Of a DNA stretch of 64,000 nt, positions 8,991-18,715 are shown in pieces (position 1 is the stretch's first letter; each line of letters starts with the position of its first letter). The stretch comes from Lachnospiraceae bacterium (GTDB taxonomy: Bacteria > Bacillota > Clostridia > Lachnospirales > Lachnospiraceae), in assembly GCA_902363825.1 (NCBI GenBank), contig CABJBK010000007.1, forward strand, positions 62,001 through 126,000, read 5' to 3'. The notes below the pieces were generated by a model, which had not been told where the DNA came from, did no database searches, and worked only from the letters and a program-made list of their open reading frames with translations. Made by a program: the position numbers and the translations under genes.

Positions 8991-9542
8991 TTAATCAACA
9001 AGCTGTGCTTTGACAAGCTGTTTGTGGATCTGCGGTCCGATCAGAAGCGCAAGTACCATTTTGATCAGATCCTCGATGATAAACGGGATAACACCGGCTG
9101 CAAGCGCGGCTTTAAATGTCATATTTGCCTGGAATGCCAGCCATGCGGTTCCAAACAGATAACATACCCAGGTTCCTGCGATCATCGCAAGCAGGCAGAA
9201 ATACCATTTTTTCATGCACTTGTCGATCACAATGCCTGCGATCACTGCCATCGGGATAAATCCGATCAGATATCCTCCGGTCGGTCCGAATAATTTCTGT
9301 GGTCCACCGGTGAATCCGGAAAATACCGGTACGCCGACAAGTCCGATCAGAAGATAGATCAGGTAGCTGATCGTGCCACGTTTCATGCCAAGTACATACA
9401 GCGCGATGTAGATCGCAAGATTTGTAAACGAGATCGGAACCGGTCCGATCGGCAGCGAAAACGGTGCCAGGATACAAATAACCGCTGTCATAACACCAAT
9501 GACCGCAATCTGGGTAATGCTGAATTTCTTTTCTGTTTCCAT
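8991..9542 (-). CDS. bioY: Biotin transporter BioY (ECF S component)
   Basis: 183 residues from METEKKFSITQIAVIG, with GTGAGGAGAAGAACT before the ATG; the longer in-frame extension lies in the leader. Six membrane spans carry the BioY signatures: FSLPIGPVPISFTNLAIY, FTGGPQKLFGPTGGYLIGF and the C-terminal GVIPFIIEDLIKM. BioY binds biotin and works with the shared ECF energising module, which is not in this window. Upstream lies a BirA-like operator overlapping a consensus promoter, so the gene is probably repressed when biotin is plentiful. Confidence 0.95.
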   Translation of the reverse strand: METEKKFSITQIAVIGVMTAVICILAPFSLPIGPVPISFTNLAIYIALYVLGMKRGTISYLIYLLIGLVGVPVFSGFTGGPQKLFGPTGGYLIGFIPMAVIAGIVIDKCMKKWYFCLLAMIAGTWVCYLFGTAWLAFQANMTFKAALAAGVIPFIIEDLIKMVLALLIGPQIHKQLVKAQLVD

Positions 9543-9596
9543 AGTTCTTCTCCTCACGTAAAATGTTTTGTTCTCCTGTTTTTTCAGGAAATAAAA

Positions 9597-9628
9597 ATAC
9601 CGCAGGTGCATACAGCTCACCTACGGTG
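9597..9628 (-). terminator. Stem-loop between hutD and bioY, at the bioY +1
   Basis: ACCGTAGGTG pairs CACCTGCGGT (9618-9627 with 9599-9608, one G-T pair), with a 9-base loop, then ATTTTTATTT on the minus strand. It should terminate the upstream hut operon. The bioY start site predicted from its promoter (about 9626) falls on the first bases of this hairpin, so it would also sit at the extreme 5' end of bioY mRNA. Confidence 0.75.
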
Positions 9629-9632
9629 TATT

Positions 9633-9689
9633 ATTATAAAGATTCGCCTTTTGATTGTCAACTCTTTTATTGTTTATGGTTAACTATTG
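9633..9689 (-). promoter_or_regulatory. bioY promoter with BirA-type operator
   Basis: Minus-strand -35 TTGACA (9656-9661) and -10 TATAAT (9633-9638) are separated by exactly 17 bp. The operator half sites TAGTTAACC and AGTTGACAA are separated so that GTTAAC and GTTGAC are 16 bp apart, close to the Gram-positive BirA consensus TTGTTAACC-N14/15-GGTTAACAA. The operator covers the -35 and reaches into the hutD stop codon at 9680-9682. Confidence 0.75.
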
Positions 9690-10249
9690 TTTGCTTTTGC
9701 AATTACAAGTGTACAGGATTCGAATGCATGAACCACCATCTCTCCATGCGAGGAATCCTCATACAGGAAATCCCCTTTTTTCATTTTCTGATATTTTCCA
9801 TGATAAGAAACATCCAAACTGCCTGTGACAAGATAAATGCCAAGCACATCCGTTTTCACATCAAATATTTTTTTCTCCCCTGCCGTCAGTTTCAGATATT
9901 CCAGCTGACCGTCTGCCCCTTCTTTTAACATCAGATTGAAATCCTGACAGGCTCCATGACTGACCGTCTTTTCCCCTCCCGAAAATGCGTCCTGATCACC
10001 GGGACACAGCCGGACTGTCTTTCCGCTTTCGTGACACAGTTCTACCGCGCCATCAAGCACCATAAGAATTCGTTTTGTATCGGAAAGTTTCGTAAACACA
10101 GAAGTCTCATCCCTGCACACTGCCGTGCTTAAACGAACTTTAAATCTACGCTCCCTGTAACTTCCATCCGGCGGATACAGATACAGTTCGGTTGTTGTTC
10201 CGCCAGACCATTCCGATACCTTTTGTTCTGCATTTGGAACGTATCTCAT
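9680..10249 (-). CDS. hutD: HutD family cupin protein
   Basis: 189 residues from MRYVPNAEQKVSEWSGG, preceded by GAGGAGGATTACGAT. HutD features are visible: the early SEWSGGTTTELYLYPPDGSY segment, VRLSTAVCRDETSVFTKL, and a second-barrel motif FNLMLKEGADGQ. HutD is a small bicupin linked to histidine utilisation, thought to limit pathway flux by binding a pathway intermediate such as formylglutamate. It is the last gene of the long operon that starts at the aconitase X genes, 15 bases after the ABC ATPase gene. Confidence 0.88.
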   Translation of the reverse strand: MRYVPNAEQKVSEWSGGTTTELYLYPPDGSYRERRFKVRLSTAVCRDETSVFTKLSDTKRILMVLDGAVELCHESGKTVRLCPGDQDAFSGGEKTVSHGACQDFNLMLKEGADGQLEYLKLTAGEKKIFDVKTDVLGIYLVTGSLDVSYHGKYQKMKKGDFLYEDSSHGEMVVHAFESCTLVIAKANNS

Positions 10250-10263
10250 ATCGTAATCCTCCT

Positions 10264-11097
10264 CTATTCTACCGCTGTGATCAGTTTCATACTTTCTTCC
10301 CGGATAATATCGGAGCAATGCATTTTGTATTCCATAAATTTCTGTGTGTTTTTAATATGATAGTCTCTCGGCCGCTCCAGATCAATGTCAATTACTTCAC
10401 GGACAGTTCCCGGCCTTGATGTCATAACTACTACCCGGTCTGCAAGGAAAACAGCTTCTTCAATATCATGTGTTACCATGATGATCGTCTTCGGCGATTT
10501 CTGCCATACATTTAAAAGCAGTTCCTGCATGACACCTCGCGTCTGCATATCCAGTGCGCCAAACGGCTCGTCCAACAACAGAACATCCGGATCATTCGCC
10601 AGTGCTCTCGCAATCGCGACACGCTGTTTCATACCACCGGAAAGAGATTTCGGATACTGCTTTTCAAATCCTCTGAGTCCGACAAGATCAATATAGGAAT
10701 TGACGATCTCGTTAATCTCTTCTTTTGTCTTGTTTTTTCTCTGATTCAATCCAAACGCAATATTTTTTTCCACTGTCATCCATGGAAATAAAGTATAAGA
10801 CTGAAATACCATTCCAATATCAGCACCCGGTTTTGTAATTTCTTCTTTTTTAAACATGATCTTTCCGGTTGACGGATGCTCCAGACCGCCAATCATCCGA
10901 AGCAGTGTAGACTTTCCACATCCGCTGGTTCCTAAAAGTGTAACAAATTCTTTGCTGCGCACATGAAGATTTGTTTCCGCAAGCGCCTGTACCGTTCGCT
11001 CTTTGGTCGCAAATGTTTTTGTTACACCGATGATATCCACTCCTTCATGCAATTTTATTACTTTTCCATTTGCCTCTTCGATATATTCTCTACTCAT
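10264..11097 (-). CDS. ABC transporter ATPase, TauB/SsuB type
   Basis: 277 residues. Walker A is [12 protein letters not shown] (about residues 56-67), the Q-loop lies in [13 protein letters not shown], the ABC signature is LSGGMKQRV, and Walker B is [12 protein letters not shown]. The switch His is in [10 protein letters not shown]. This is the nitrate/sulfonate/taurine importer subfamily. It pairs with the permease at 12110-12934 and the lipoprotein at 16242-17315 in the same operon, an importer whose substrate is most likely urocanate or a related imidazole compound given the surrounding hut genes. Confidence 0.92.
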   Translation of the reverse strand: MSREYIEEANGKVIKLHEGVDIIGVTKTFATKERTVQALAETNLHVRSKEFVTLLGTSGCGKSTLLRMIGGLEHPSTGKIMFKKEEITKPGADIGMVFQSYTLFPWMTVEKNIAFGLNQRKNKTKEEINEIVNSYIDLVGLRGFEKQYPKSLSGGMKQRVAIARALANDPDVLLLDEPFGALDMQTRGVMQELLLNVWQKSPKTIIMVTHDIEEAVFLADRVVVMTSRPGTVREVIDIDLERPRDYHIKNTQKFMEYKMHCSDIIREESMKLITAVE

Positions 11098-11125
11098 AAT
11101 TCAGCCTCCTGTCTGTTTTCGCGAC

Positions 11126-12097
11126 TTATCCATTGACCAGATCGTCCGGTCTTTCTCCGTTAAACATCTTATACGCATTTTCTACAGTTCTGACTTTTAA
11201 TGTATGGAAAGATTCCTCTGAAATATAAGAAATATGTGGTGTCACAATAATGTCGCTGCACTTCCAGATATTTTCATCACCCTTCGGTGGCTCTACGGAT
11301 ATCACATCTACTGTCGCACCTGCAATTTCTTTCTTTTCCACCGCCTCGATCAGATCTGTCTCATTTAAGATATTTCCTCTCGCTGTATTGATCAGATATG
11401 CCGTTGGCTTCATCTCGGCAAATTCTTTTTCCCCGATAATATGATGGGTTTCCTTTGTATACTTCACATGTACGCTTACATAATCTGCCATCTGAAATCC
11501 TTCATCCCAGGAAACCGGCTCAATGCCAGCTTCTTTTAAGATTTCCGGTGGTACATGGAGATCATAACCGATTACTTTCATACCGGCACCGGCTGCATAC
11601 TTTGCAAGTGTTCTTCCGATCGTTCCGCAACCAACAATAAATAACGTAGCTGCACTCACGCGGTGTACAATGTGCGACACCGCACCGGCGCCCCATACAC
11701 CCTTTCCATCGGTAATCCGATAAGACAGGATCTTCTTATTATAATTATAAATCGCAGCCATGACGTACTCTGCCAGATCATCTGCGCAATAGCCCTGCAC
11801 ATTTGTCACCATGATTCCCTTTTCTCTGGCTGCGTCAATATCAATTCTGTCATAACCGCCACCATAAACTGCAATTCCACGACATTTTTCCAGACGATCA
11901 ATCACTTCTTTGTCAATCTTTGTATAAACCTGTGCAAGGATCAGGTCTGCCTGATATCCAAACTCTTCAAGATCTTTTTTATAGTCATACCCGGAATGAC
12001 GGATTTTTGCATCCGGAAGCAGCTTTTTTATAAGTTCCTTTTCCACTTCATAATCCGACCACTCTTCGTCAATAATCCATACCAGTAAATCATTCAT
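11126..12097 (-). CDS. D-isomer specific 2-hydroxyacid dehydrogenase (CtBP-like)
   Basis: 323 residues with an excellent GGGGGAAGATAAA site. The NAD-binding motif is IVGCGTIGRTLAKYAAG (about residues 150-170), followed by the acidic D of VIGYD that selects NAD. Catalytic residues are the Arg in LINTARGN, the Glu near SVEPPKG and the His in VTPHISY. The family reversibly reduces 2-oxoacids to D-2-hydroxyacids. Its place between the ATPase and permease genes shows it belongs to the hut/AcnX operon. The substrate is unknown; an imidazole-lactate type acid is one possibility. Confidence 0.9.
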   Translation of the reverse strand: MNDLLVWIIDEEWSDYEVEKELIKKLLPDAKIRHSGYDYKKDLEEFGYQADLILAQVYTKIDKEVIDRLEKCRGIAVYGGGYDRIDIDAAREKGIMVTNVQGYCADDLAEYVMAAIYNYNKKILSYRITDGKGVWGAGAVSHIVHRVSAATLFIVGCGTIGRTLAKYAAGAGMKVIGYDLHVPPEILKEAGIEPVSWDEGFQMADYVSVHVKYTKETHHIIGEKEFAEMKPTAYLINTARGNILNETDLIEAVEKKEIAGATVDVISVEPPKGDENIWKCSDIIVTPHISYISEESFHTLKVRTVENAYKMFNGERPDDLVNG

Positions 12098-12109
12098 TTT
12101 ATCTTCCCC

Positions 12110-12934
12110 CTATTCTTCGTTCCACGGAAACAGTACTTTGCGTAAGAACATACAAAACATATCGAGCGCAAGACCAATGATACCAATCGTAATAATTCCG
12201 ACAAATATTTTTGAGATCATAAACTGCCGTCCTGCCTGTGTGATCATAAATCCAATTCCCTTGGATGCACCGATCATCTCTGCCACAATAATATAGGTCC
12301 ATGCCCAGCCAAGCACAATACGCAGGGTATCCACAATATCCGGCAGACATTTCGGCAGGATTACCTTAAAAAACACACCAAACCTGGAAACGCCAAGCGT
12401 ATAGGATACTTCAATCAGGGAAATGCTCACATTTCTTACATTCGTCGCAACCATTAAAATGATCTGTGCAACGCTTCCTACAATAATGATCGCCACTTTC
12501 GAAGATTCTCCGATTCCGATCCATAAAATAAACAGCTGAATAAACGCGGATGCCGGAAGGTAACGGAAAAATGAGAAAAATGGTTCTAAAAATGCAGCAA
12601 ACGGTGCATAAGTTCCGATCAGCAGGCCAAGTGGAATACCGACCACTGCTGAAATTAAAAATCCAATCAATACACGCTGCACAGACATGCGGATATCCGT
12701 AAGAAATCCTCCGGTTAAAAACATGTTTTTTGCCGATTCAAAAGTTTTTGCCGGCGATGGTAAAAACATACTGTCTACATGTTTTACATAAACGGCATAC
12801 GCCCAATATAAAAAAATAAGCACAAAAGACAGCACTGCCAAAAGTGCATATGCCTTTTTTGAAATGGATGCCTTCGGTGTAAAAGCATCTTCCAGACGAA
12901 CTTTTGCGCTTTTCTTTTTTGTATCATTCGCCAT
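12110..12934 (-). CDS. ABC transporter permease, TauC/SsuC type
   Basis: 274 residues with six predicted spans. The first is AYALLAVLSFVLIFLYWAYAVYV. The BPD_transp_1 core contains GFLISAVVGIPLGLLIGTY and the EAA-type loop LIEVSYTLGVSRFGVFFKVILPKCLPD-like segment, which contacts the ATPase. The start is 2 bases after the hutI stop and its GGTGAGG site lies inside hutI, so translation is coupled. It is the membrane channel of the operon's importer. Confidence 0.92.
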   Translation of the reverse strand: MANDTKKKSAKVRLEDAFTPKASISKKAYALLAVLSFVLIFLYWAYAVYVKHVDSMFLPSPAKTFESAKNMFLTGGFLTDIRMSVQRVLIGFLISAVVGIPLGLLIGTYAPFAAFLEPFFSFFRYLPASAFIQLFILWIGIGESSKVAIIIVGSVAQIILMVATNVRNVSISLIEVSYTLGVSRFGVFFKVILPKCLPDIVDTLRIVLGWAWTYIIVAEMIGASKGIGFMITQAGRQFMISKIFVGIITIGIIGLALDMFCMFLRKVLFPWNEE

Positions 12935-12936
12935 AA

Positions 12937-14193
12937 TTACACCTCACCTTTCTGATATACAGTTTTTCCGTTCTTTATTACCTCACAGACCAGATTTTTT
13001 GCGGTATGATAAACAAGGAATTCATATTTGGGGTCGGAAAGAACTACCAGATCCGCTTTCTTTCCGACTTCAATACTGCCGATCTCCTTCTCCATGCCAA
13101 CTGCCGCTGCTCCGTTTAAGGTAAGCGCGCACAGTGCCTCTTCCAGTGTCATGCCCATGTGAATGACTGCCAGCGCAAACATGAGTGGAATCGAGTTTGT
13201 AAAGCAGCTGCCCGGATTGTAATCACTTGCCAGCGCCACCGCGCATCCGGCATCGATCATTTTTCTCGCCGGTGCATATGGTTTCTTCAGACAGAATGCG
13301 GTACACGGAAGCAATGTGGCGATTGTCTCGCTTTTTGCCATGTCACAAATGCCCTGCTCTGAAACAGCAAGCAGGTGATCCGCCGATACTGCCCCAAGCT
13401 CCGCCGCCAGTTCGGCGCTTCCCGTAGATACGATCTCATCCGCATGGATCTTTAGTCCAAAACCAACTTCTTTTGCCGCAGACAGCAGTCTTTTTGACTG
13501 TTCTCTGGTAAACACGCCTTCCTCACAGAACACATCGGTAAACTCCGCAAGGTTTTCTTTTTTTATCTCCGGCAGCATCTCCGCGATCATAAAATCCAGA
13601 TAAGAATCCGGATCCTTTTTATATTCCAGCGGAATGGAATGCGCACCGAGATATGTATTTACCACGGAAACAGGCTGTGCTCCATTTAGTTTTTTCATCA
13701 CCTGAAGCTGTCTTATCTCACAGTCATGGTCAAGTCCATAACCACTCTTTCCTTCCACCGTTGTAACTCCCATAGACAGCATATCTTTTAACCGCATCTC
13801 TCCCAGCCGGTACATTTCCCCATCATCAAGTGCCCTGGTGGCCTCTACCGTATTCTGGATGCCGCCGCCTGCCTTATGAATCTCGATATACGGAACGCCC
13901 TTCTGGCGCATCATAAATTCCTCCGGACGATAGCCGCCAAAAATAAAATGGGTATGCGAATCCACAAATCCCGGCAAAACGGTATGTCCATGCATATCCC
14001 TGACATGTTCTCCGTCCAGCTGATAAGCATTCTTCACTTCTGCCGTCGTGCCGACGAACGCGATCCGTCCATCTTCCACGACGACTGCGGCATCCATAAT
14101 CTTTTTGGATTCATTCATTGCACTGCCATGCTTCGCCGCACGGCCTTCCGGCGTGACCAGTTGTGAAATATTTATCAATATCTGTCTTTCCAT
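12937..14193 (-). CDS. hutI: Imidazolonepropionase
   Basis: 418 residues from MERQILINISQLVTPEG. This ATG is 7 bases from AGGGG, whereas the ATG two codons upstream is too close. HutI signatures are present: the metal-binding VDSHTHFIFGGYRPEEF, the substrate Arg region RQKGVPYIEIHKAGGGI, GKSGYGL, the catalytic KIHADEI, and the metal Asp in ASDYNPGS. It opens the imidazolone ring to N-formimidoyl-L-glutamate, the third step of histidine breakdown. It follows hutU by 17 bases in the operon. Confidence 0.96.
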   Translation of the reverse strand: MERQILINISQLVTPEGRAAKHGSAMNESKKIMDAAVVVEDGRIAFVGTTAEVKNAYQLDGEHVRDMHGHTVLPGFVDSHTHFIFGGYRPEEFMMRQKGVPYIEIHKAGGGIQNTVEATRALDDGEMYRLGEMRLKDMLSMGVTTVEGKSGYGLDHDCEIRQLQVMKKLNGAQPVSVVNTYLGAHSIPLEYKKDPDSYLDFMIAEMLPEIKKENLAEFTDVFCEEGVFTREQSKRLLSAAKEVGFGLKIHADEIVSTGSAELAAELGAVSADHLLAVSEQGICDMAKSETIATLLPCTAFCLKKPYAPARKMIDAGCAVALASDYNPGSCFTNSIPLMFALAVIHMGMTLEEALCALTLNGAAAVGMEKEIGSIEVGKKADLVVLSDPKYEFLVYHTAKNLVCEVIKNGKTVYQKGEV

Positions 14194-14210
14194 ATGCATT
14201 CCCCTGTTCT

Positions 14211-16220
14211 TTAATGAAAATGCGCTTTCACTGCATCTGCAACCAGATCTTCATCTGCGAGATACGGGATCGTGATCTGGCTTTCTCCTTCGTAGGTCTT
14301 GTTGTAAGAAATCGCTGTCTCCATGGAATGTTCATTTCTCGCCCAGTTTCTTCTTGCAACGCCGCCCATGACGTCCCAGAGAAGACCGCTTTTTACCACT
14401 TCATCTGCGCGTTTGCTTCCATCCAGCACCAGTCCGAATCCGCCGTTAATGGATTTTCCGATTCCGACACCGCCGCCATTGTGAAGTGCCACAAGGCTCA
14501 TGCCGCGCGCTGCATTTCCGACGTAGCACTGTACTGCCATATCTGCCATAACATTACTGCCGTCTTTGATGTTTGCTGTTTCACGGAACGGAGAATCTGT
14601 ACCGGAAACATCATGATGATCACGTCCCATCATAACCGATCCGATTTCACCGTTTCTTACCATCTCATTGAATTTCAGGGCGATCTTCACACGTCCAACG
14701 GCATCCTGATACAGGATTCTCGCCTGTGTGCCGACGACCAGCTTATTCTCCTCTGCCTCTTTGATCCAGTTGTAGTTATCGAGATCCTGATAACGTCTGT
14801 CCTTATCAATACAAGCCATTGCTGCCTGATCAGTCTTCTTTAAATCTTCCGGTTTCCCACTTAAACATACCCAGCGGAACGGTCCATAACCATAATCAAA
14901 CAGATGCGGTTCCATAATGTCTTCCACATAAGACGGATAAATAAAGCCGTCTTTATCATCCACGCCGTTCTTAGAGATTTCCTTTACACCTGCGTCATAA
15001 ATTGCCTTTAAGAAAGAATTTCCATAATCAAAGAAATAGGTACCGCGGTCTACACAGGTCTTTACGAGTTCATAATGTTTACGCAGCGACTGATCCACTA
15101 ATTTTGCATACTGATCCTGATCCTCCGCAAGCATTTTTGTTCTCTCTTCAAAGGTAAGACCCTGCGGGCAGTAGCCACCTTCGTATGCTGCATGGCAGGA
15201 GGTCTGATCAGAAAGAAGATCGATCTTTATCTCATGATCCACCGCATACTGCAAAAGATCTACGATATTTCCATAGTAGGCAATCGAGCGCGGCTGTTTC
15301 TTGTCCATATATTCTTTCGCTGTTGTAAATACCTTTTCCAGATCATCGGACCATTCCGATACCCAGCCCTGATCCAGGCGGGTCTCTATTCTTGAAAAAT
15401 CAACCTCCGCAATGATACCAACACCTCTTGCGATCTCAACTGCTTTTGGCTGTGCACCACTCATGCCTCCCAGTCCGGAACTTACAAATAAATGTCCGCT
15501 CAGATCCCCGTCATTCGGTATGCCAAGCTGCTGTCTTCCCGCATTTAATAACGTATTATAGGTTCCATGTACGATACCCTGCGGACCGATGTACATCCAG
15601 CCTCCGGCTGTCATCTGCCCGTAGTTTGCGACACCCATTTCTTCCGCGATCTCCCAGTCTTTCATATTGTCAAACATACCGACCATCAGCGCATTTGTGA
15701 TCGTAACTCTCGGGGCCTCCGGCCGGGACTTGAAAAGTCCCAGCGGATGTCCGCTCTCCACAACAAGTGTGGTATCTTCAGTCAGTTCTTCCAGGTATTT
15801 TTTGATCAGCCGGTACTGCATCCAGTTCTGACATACACTACCGGTCTCTCCATAAGTAACCAGTTCGTAGGGATACAGAGCTACTTCAAAATCCAGATTG
15901 TTATCGATCATGACCTGAAACGCTTTTCCCTCGATACATTTTCCCTTGTATTCGTCAATCGGCTTTCCATAGATACGTCCTGCCGGACGGAAACGATATC
16001 CATAAATACGTCCTTTTGTATACAGTTCATCCAGGAATTCCGGTATCAGCTGTTTATGGTACTCCGGTTTTATATAACGAAGTGCATTTTTCAAGGCTGT
16101 TTTTGTCTGTTCCTCTGTCAGATGAAATCCTCTGGACGGCGCACGCCGGATCCCCGGCTCAAATTCCGGCATTTCCGGTAATTCATCATCCAATGTAATT
16201 AACATATATTCACTGCTCAT
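14211..16220 (-). CDS. hutU: Urocanate hydratase
   Basis: About 669 residues, full length for the long clostridial type. The start at MSSEYMLITLDDELPEMP has better spacing to AAAGGA than an ATG three codons upstream. Signatures include GIRRAPSRGF, the NAD-binding SSGLGGMSGAQPKA, the catalytic-loop region DQTSCHAAYEGGYCPQGL, and MGRDHHDVSGTDSPFRET. It converts urocanate to imidazolonepropionate using tightly bound NAD+. No histidine ammonia-lyase gene occurs in this window, so urocanate must come from elsewhere or be imported. Confidence 0.96.
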   Translation of the reverse strand: MSSEYMLITLDDELPEMPEFEPGIRRAPSRGFHLTEEQTKTALKNALRYIKPEYHKQLIPEFLDELYTKGRIYGYRFRPAGRIYGKPIDEYKGKCIEGKAFQVMIDNNLDFEVALYPYELVTYGETGSVCQNWMQYRLIKKYLEELTEDTTLVVESGHPLGLFKSRPEAPRVTITNALMVGMFDNMKDWEIAEEMGVANYGQMTAGGWMYIGPQGIVHGTYNTLLNAGRQQLGIPNDGDLSGHLFVSSGLGGMSGAQPKAVEIARGVGIIAEVDFSRIETRLDQGWVSEWSDDLEKVFTTAKEYMDKKQPRSIAYYGNIVDLLQYAVDHEIKIDLLSDQTSCHAAYEGGYCPQGLTFEERTKMLAEDQDQYAKLVDQSLRKHYELVKTCVDRGTYFFDYGNSFLKAIYDAGVKEISKNGVDDKDGFIYPSYVEDIMEPHLFDYGYGPFRWVCLSGKPEDLKKTDQAAMACIDKDRRYQDLDNYNWIKEAEENKLVVGTQARILYQDAVGRVKIALKFNEMVRNGEIGSVMMGRDHHDVSGTDSPFRETANIKDGSNVMADMAVQCYVGNAARGMSLVALHNGGGVGIGKSINGGFGLVLDGSKRADEVVKSGLLWDVMGGVARRNWARNEHSMETAISYNKTYEGESQITIPYLADEDLVADAVKAHFH

Positions 16221-16241
16221 TTCATTCATATCCTTTCTGTT

Positions 16242-17315
16242 TTATTCAAGACCTGTCAGATATTCGCCATCGATCATTGCGTCAATATCCGGTTTTGCAT
16301 CGATCAGTCCCATCTCGACCCAGAGATCTCCCGCTTTGGATGCAATATCCTGGATTTCTCCGTTAAAATACTCCTCATTCCCTGCTTTGTCATAGAAAGA
16401 AACTTCTTTCATGGATTCCTGTAATGCTTCCGGTGTCTCATCTCCGGTATATTCCATCATGATCTTATAGGCATCATCCGGATTGGATTCCATATAAGCC
16501 AGCGCATCGTACCATCCACTTATGATCGCTTTTACTGTATCCGGATACTCTTTCGCAAACTCTTTGTCCATTGCCAGTGCATCTACGATAACACCCGGAG
16601 TACTTGAACTGTCTACCAGAACACTTCCGTTTTCTGCCTCTTTTGCTTTGGAAAGCCATGGCTCCCAGGTAACTGCCGCATCAACTTCTCCCGCAACAAA
16701 CGCTGCGCCGGCATCACCGGAACTCATATTTACAACCTGGACATCATCCAATGTCATCCCCTCCTGCTGAAGCAGATACTGGAACCAGAAATAAGACGCT
16801 CCACCGGAAGTATCAAGTGCTACGGTATGTCCTGCCAGAGACTTGACATCCTGAATGTCAGATTTTGCAGAAACACCGTCGCCACCATCTGAAGTATCAA
16901 GCGCTAATACAACACTTAAATCCATGCCGGAAGCCTCACTCATGACATGTGTATCAACGGTTGTTGACATACCCTGAATTTTTCCCGCTGCAAGTGCGCT
17001 CTTGGAATCTGTCTTCGATTCAAAGAATTCTACATCCACATCCGCACCATGATCATCGAAAAATCCTTTTTTGTCTGCCAGATAAAGTGGTGCGTATCCA
17101 ATCCAGGAAGCCTGACCAAGCAGTACTTTTCCATCATACATGCCAGAAGCTGCTGCCTCTGTTCCGGCTTCGCCCGGTGTTGTTTCTCCGGTATCTGCAG
17201 TTTCTTCCTTTGTATCTGTTGCTGTACTTGCCTCATTGCTGCTGTCACCACATCCGGTTACCATGGCAGCTATCATTGCCGTTGTCATTAAGGCCGCTAA
17301 AATTCTTTTTTTCAT
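16242..17315 (-). CDS. ABC importer substrate-binding lipoprotein (TauA/NrtA type)
   Basis: 357 residues from MKKRILAALMTTAMIA, after ACAGGAGGAAACAATT. The lipobox MVTGC gives a lipid-anchored mature protein, followed by a Thr/Glu-rich linker. The NMT1/THI5-like fold is indicated by GQASWIGYAPLYLADKKGFF, GKIQGMSTTVDTHVMS, and VKSLAGHTVALDTSGGASYF. The region AAVTWEPWLSKAKE is typical of the taurine/sulfonate group. It delivers the substrate to the permease and ATPase encoded further down the operon. The hut gene context suggests an imidazole carboxylate, but ligand residues cannot be read reliably. Confidence 0.9.
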   Translation of the reverse strand: MKKRILAALMTTAMIAAMVTGCGDSSNEASTATDTKEETADTGETTPGEAGTEAAASGMYDGKVLLGQASWIGYAPLYLADKKGFFDDHGADVDVEFFESKTDSKSALAAGKIQGMSTTVDTHVMSEASGMDLSVVLALDTSDGGDGVSAKSDIQDVKSLAGHTVALDTSGGASYFWFQYLLQQEGMTLDDVQVVNMSSGDAGAAFVAGEVDAAVTWEPWLSKAKEAENGSVLVDSSSTPGVIVDALAMDKEFAKEYPDTVKAIISGWYDALAYMESNPDDAYKIMMEYTGDETPEALQESMKEVSFYDKAGNEEYFNGEIQDIASKAGDLWVEMGLIDAKPDIDAMIDGEYLTGLE

Positions 17316-17389
17316 AATTGTTTCCTCCTGTCTTTTGTGACTGTTTTCCAAGTGTCTCTATAAATGAAAATCGCAAGGATTCACATTTT

Positions 17390-18715
17390 TTATCCAAGGC
17401 GCCTCATGGTTTTTCGAACCTTTTCTTTGATAAGCTCCTCATCCACCGTTTTAAGCTGCCCGTCTAAAATCGTCGTTTTTCCCTGTACGATCACGGTCTT
17501 TACCGCCTGCGGTTCCATCGAATAAACAATGTTTGGAAGTACCTGTTCCAGATTTTCACTGACTGGCATCATAGAAAGATCATTCAGATCGATACCGGTA
17601 AAATCTGCCTCCAAACCTTCCTCGATCTTTCCTGCCGTAAAGCCCAGAAGATCCGCTCCGTTTGCAGTTCCCATCTCAAATGCCTGCATATAGTTCACAC
17701 AAAGTGCATCACAGGTATTCGCCTTCTGAAGCAGGGATACCATCCGCATCTCCTCAAAAACGCTGATCCGGTTATTGCTGCATGCCCCGTCACTGCCAAG
17801 CGCGATCCTGACACCGGATTTCATCATAAGTGGAATGTCTGTAATACCGTCTGCCAGAAACATATTGCTGGACGGGCAATAGACCAATCCACCGCCCTTT
17901 GCCCCAAGCGTTTTAATCTCTTCCGGTTTTAACCAGACGCCGTGAATGATGACCATCGTGTCATCCACGACTCCGATCTTATCAAGGTATTCAAGCGGTG
18001 TCAGACCGTCATGCTCCTTTTTGACCTGCTCAACCTCAAAAGGCTCCTCCGCCACATGCATATGGAATTTCGTACCGAGTTCTTTTGCCAGTTCATGACC
18101 GGCCAAAACCATATCCGTTGATGCTGCATGCAGACTGTGTGGTGCCGGGATCACATTTACCATCGGATCCGCTTTGTATTTATTTGCCAGAGTTTTTGTA
18201 TTTTCCACAGCTTTTGGAATAGTCTCCACATAACCCGCCGGAGCTCCGTCCCAGTCATACATCGTCCGGACCAATCCAAGCCGCATACCCAGATCTTTCG
18301 CAGCCTGAATAATGGCTTCATCACTGTCCGTTCCATAATTATGTAAATAGAAGAAATCACCTACACAGGTCACTCCCCGCTTCATCATTTCGCCAAACGC
18401 GAACAATGCTCCCGTGTAAATGTCTTCCAACGTCATAAGCGGGGAATAGTGATACAGGGAACGGTCTCTCCACTCGAGAAACGGCCGGTCTGCTGCAATT
18501 CCACGAAGGAGGCTCTGGAAGCAGTGGTTATGTGCGTTGACAGTTCCAGGTACCAGCACCTGATGTGGAAGTTCCAAGATTTCGGCTCCTTCTGCCTCTT
18601 TTTTTAACTCAGAAGCAGGACCAATCCTTCTGATCTTTGTTCCATCTACGGTTACCGCATATTCTTTTTTGAATTCTCCGCCTGTATATAATAATTCAGG
18701 AATTATTATTTTCAT
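17390..18715 (-). CDS. Amidohydrolase/deaminase, HutF/SAH-deaminase-like
   Basis: 441 residues of the COG0402 amidohydrolase barrel. The first metal motif is VNAHNHCFQSLLRG; then come PHSLHAAS, the HMHVAEEPFEVE motif, the HG of MVIIHGVWLKPEE, and the metal Asp in LGSDGACSNNRISVFEEM. The PHSL...HVAEE..EVE combination resembles formimidoylglutamate deiminase (HutF), while SDGACSNN resembles the SAH/triazine deaminase branch. In this operon, deimination of formimidoylglutamate to formylglutamate is the economical guess. Its ATG touches the preceding stop (TAGATG), so it is translationally coupled. Confidence 0.85.
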   Translation of the reverse strand: MKIIIPELLYTGGEFKKEYAVTVDGTKIRRIGPASELKKEAEGAEILELPHQVLVPGTVNAHNHCFQSLLRGIAADRPFLEWRDRSLYHYSPLMTLEDIYTGALFAFGEMMKRGVTCVGDFFYLHNYGTDSDEAIIQAAKDLGMRLGLVRTMYDWDGAPAGYVETIPKAVENTKTLANKYKADPMVNVIPAPHSLHAASTDMVLAGHELAKELGTKFHMHVAEEPFEVEQVKKEHDGLTPLEYLDKIGVVDDTMVIIHGVWLKPEEIKTLGAKGGGLVYCPSSNMFLADGITDIPLMMKSGVRIALGSDGACSNNRISVFEEMRMVSLLQKANTCDALCVNYMQAFEMGTANGADLLGFTAGKIEEGLEADFTGIDLNDLSMMPVSENLEQVLPNIVYSMEPQAVKTVIVQGKTTILDGQLKTVDEELIKEKVRKTMRRLG

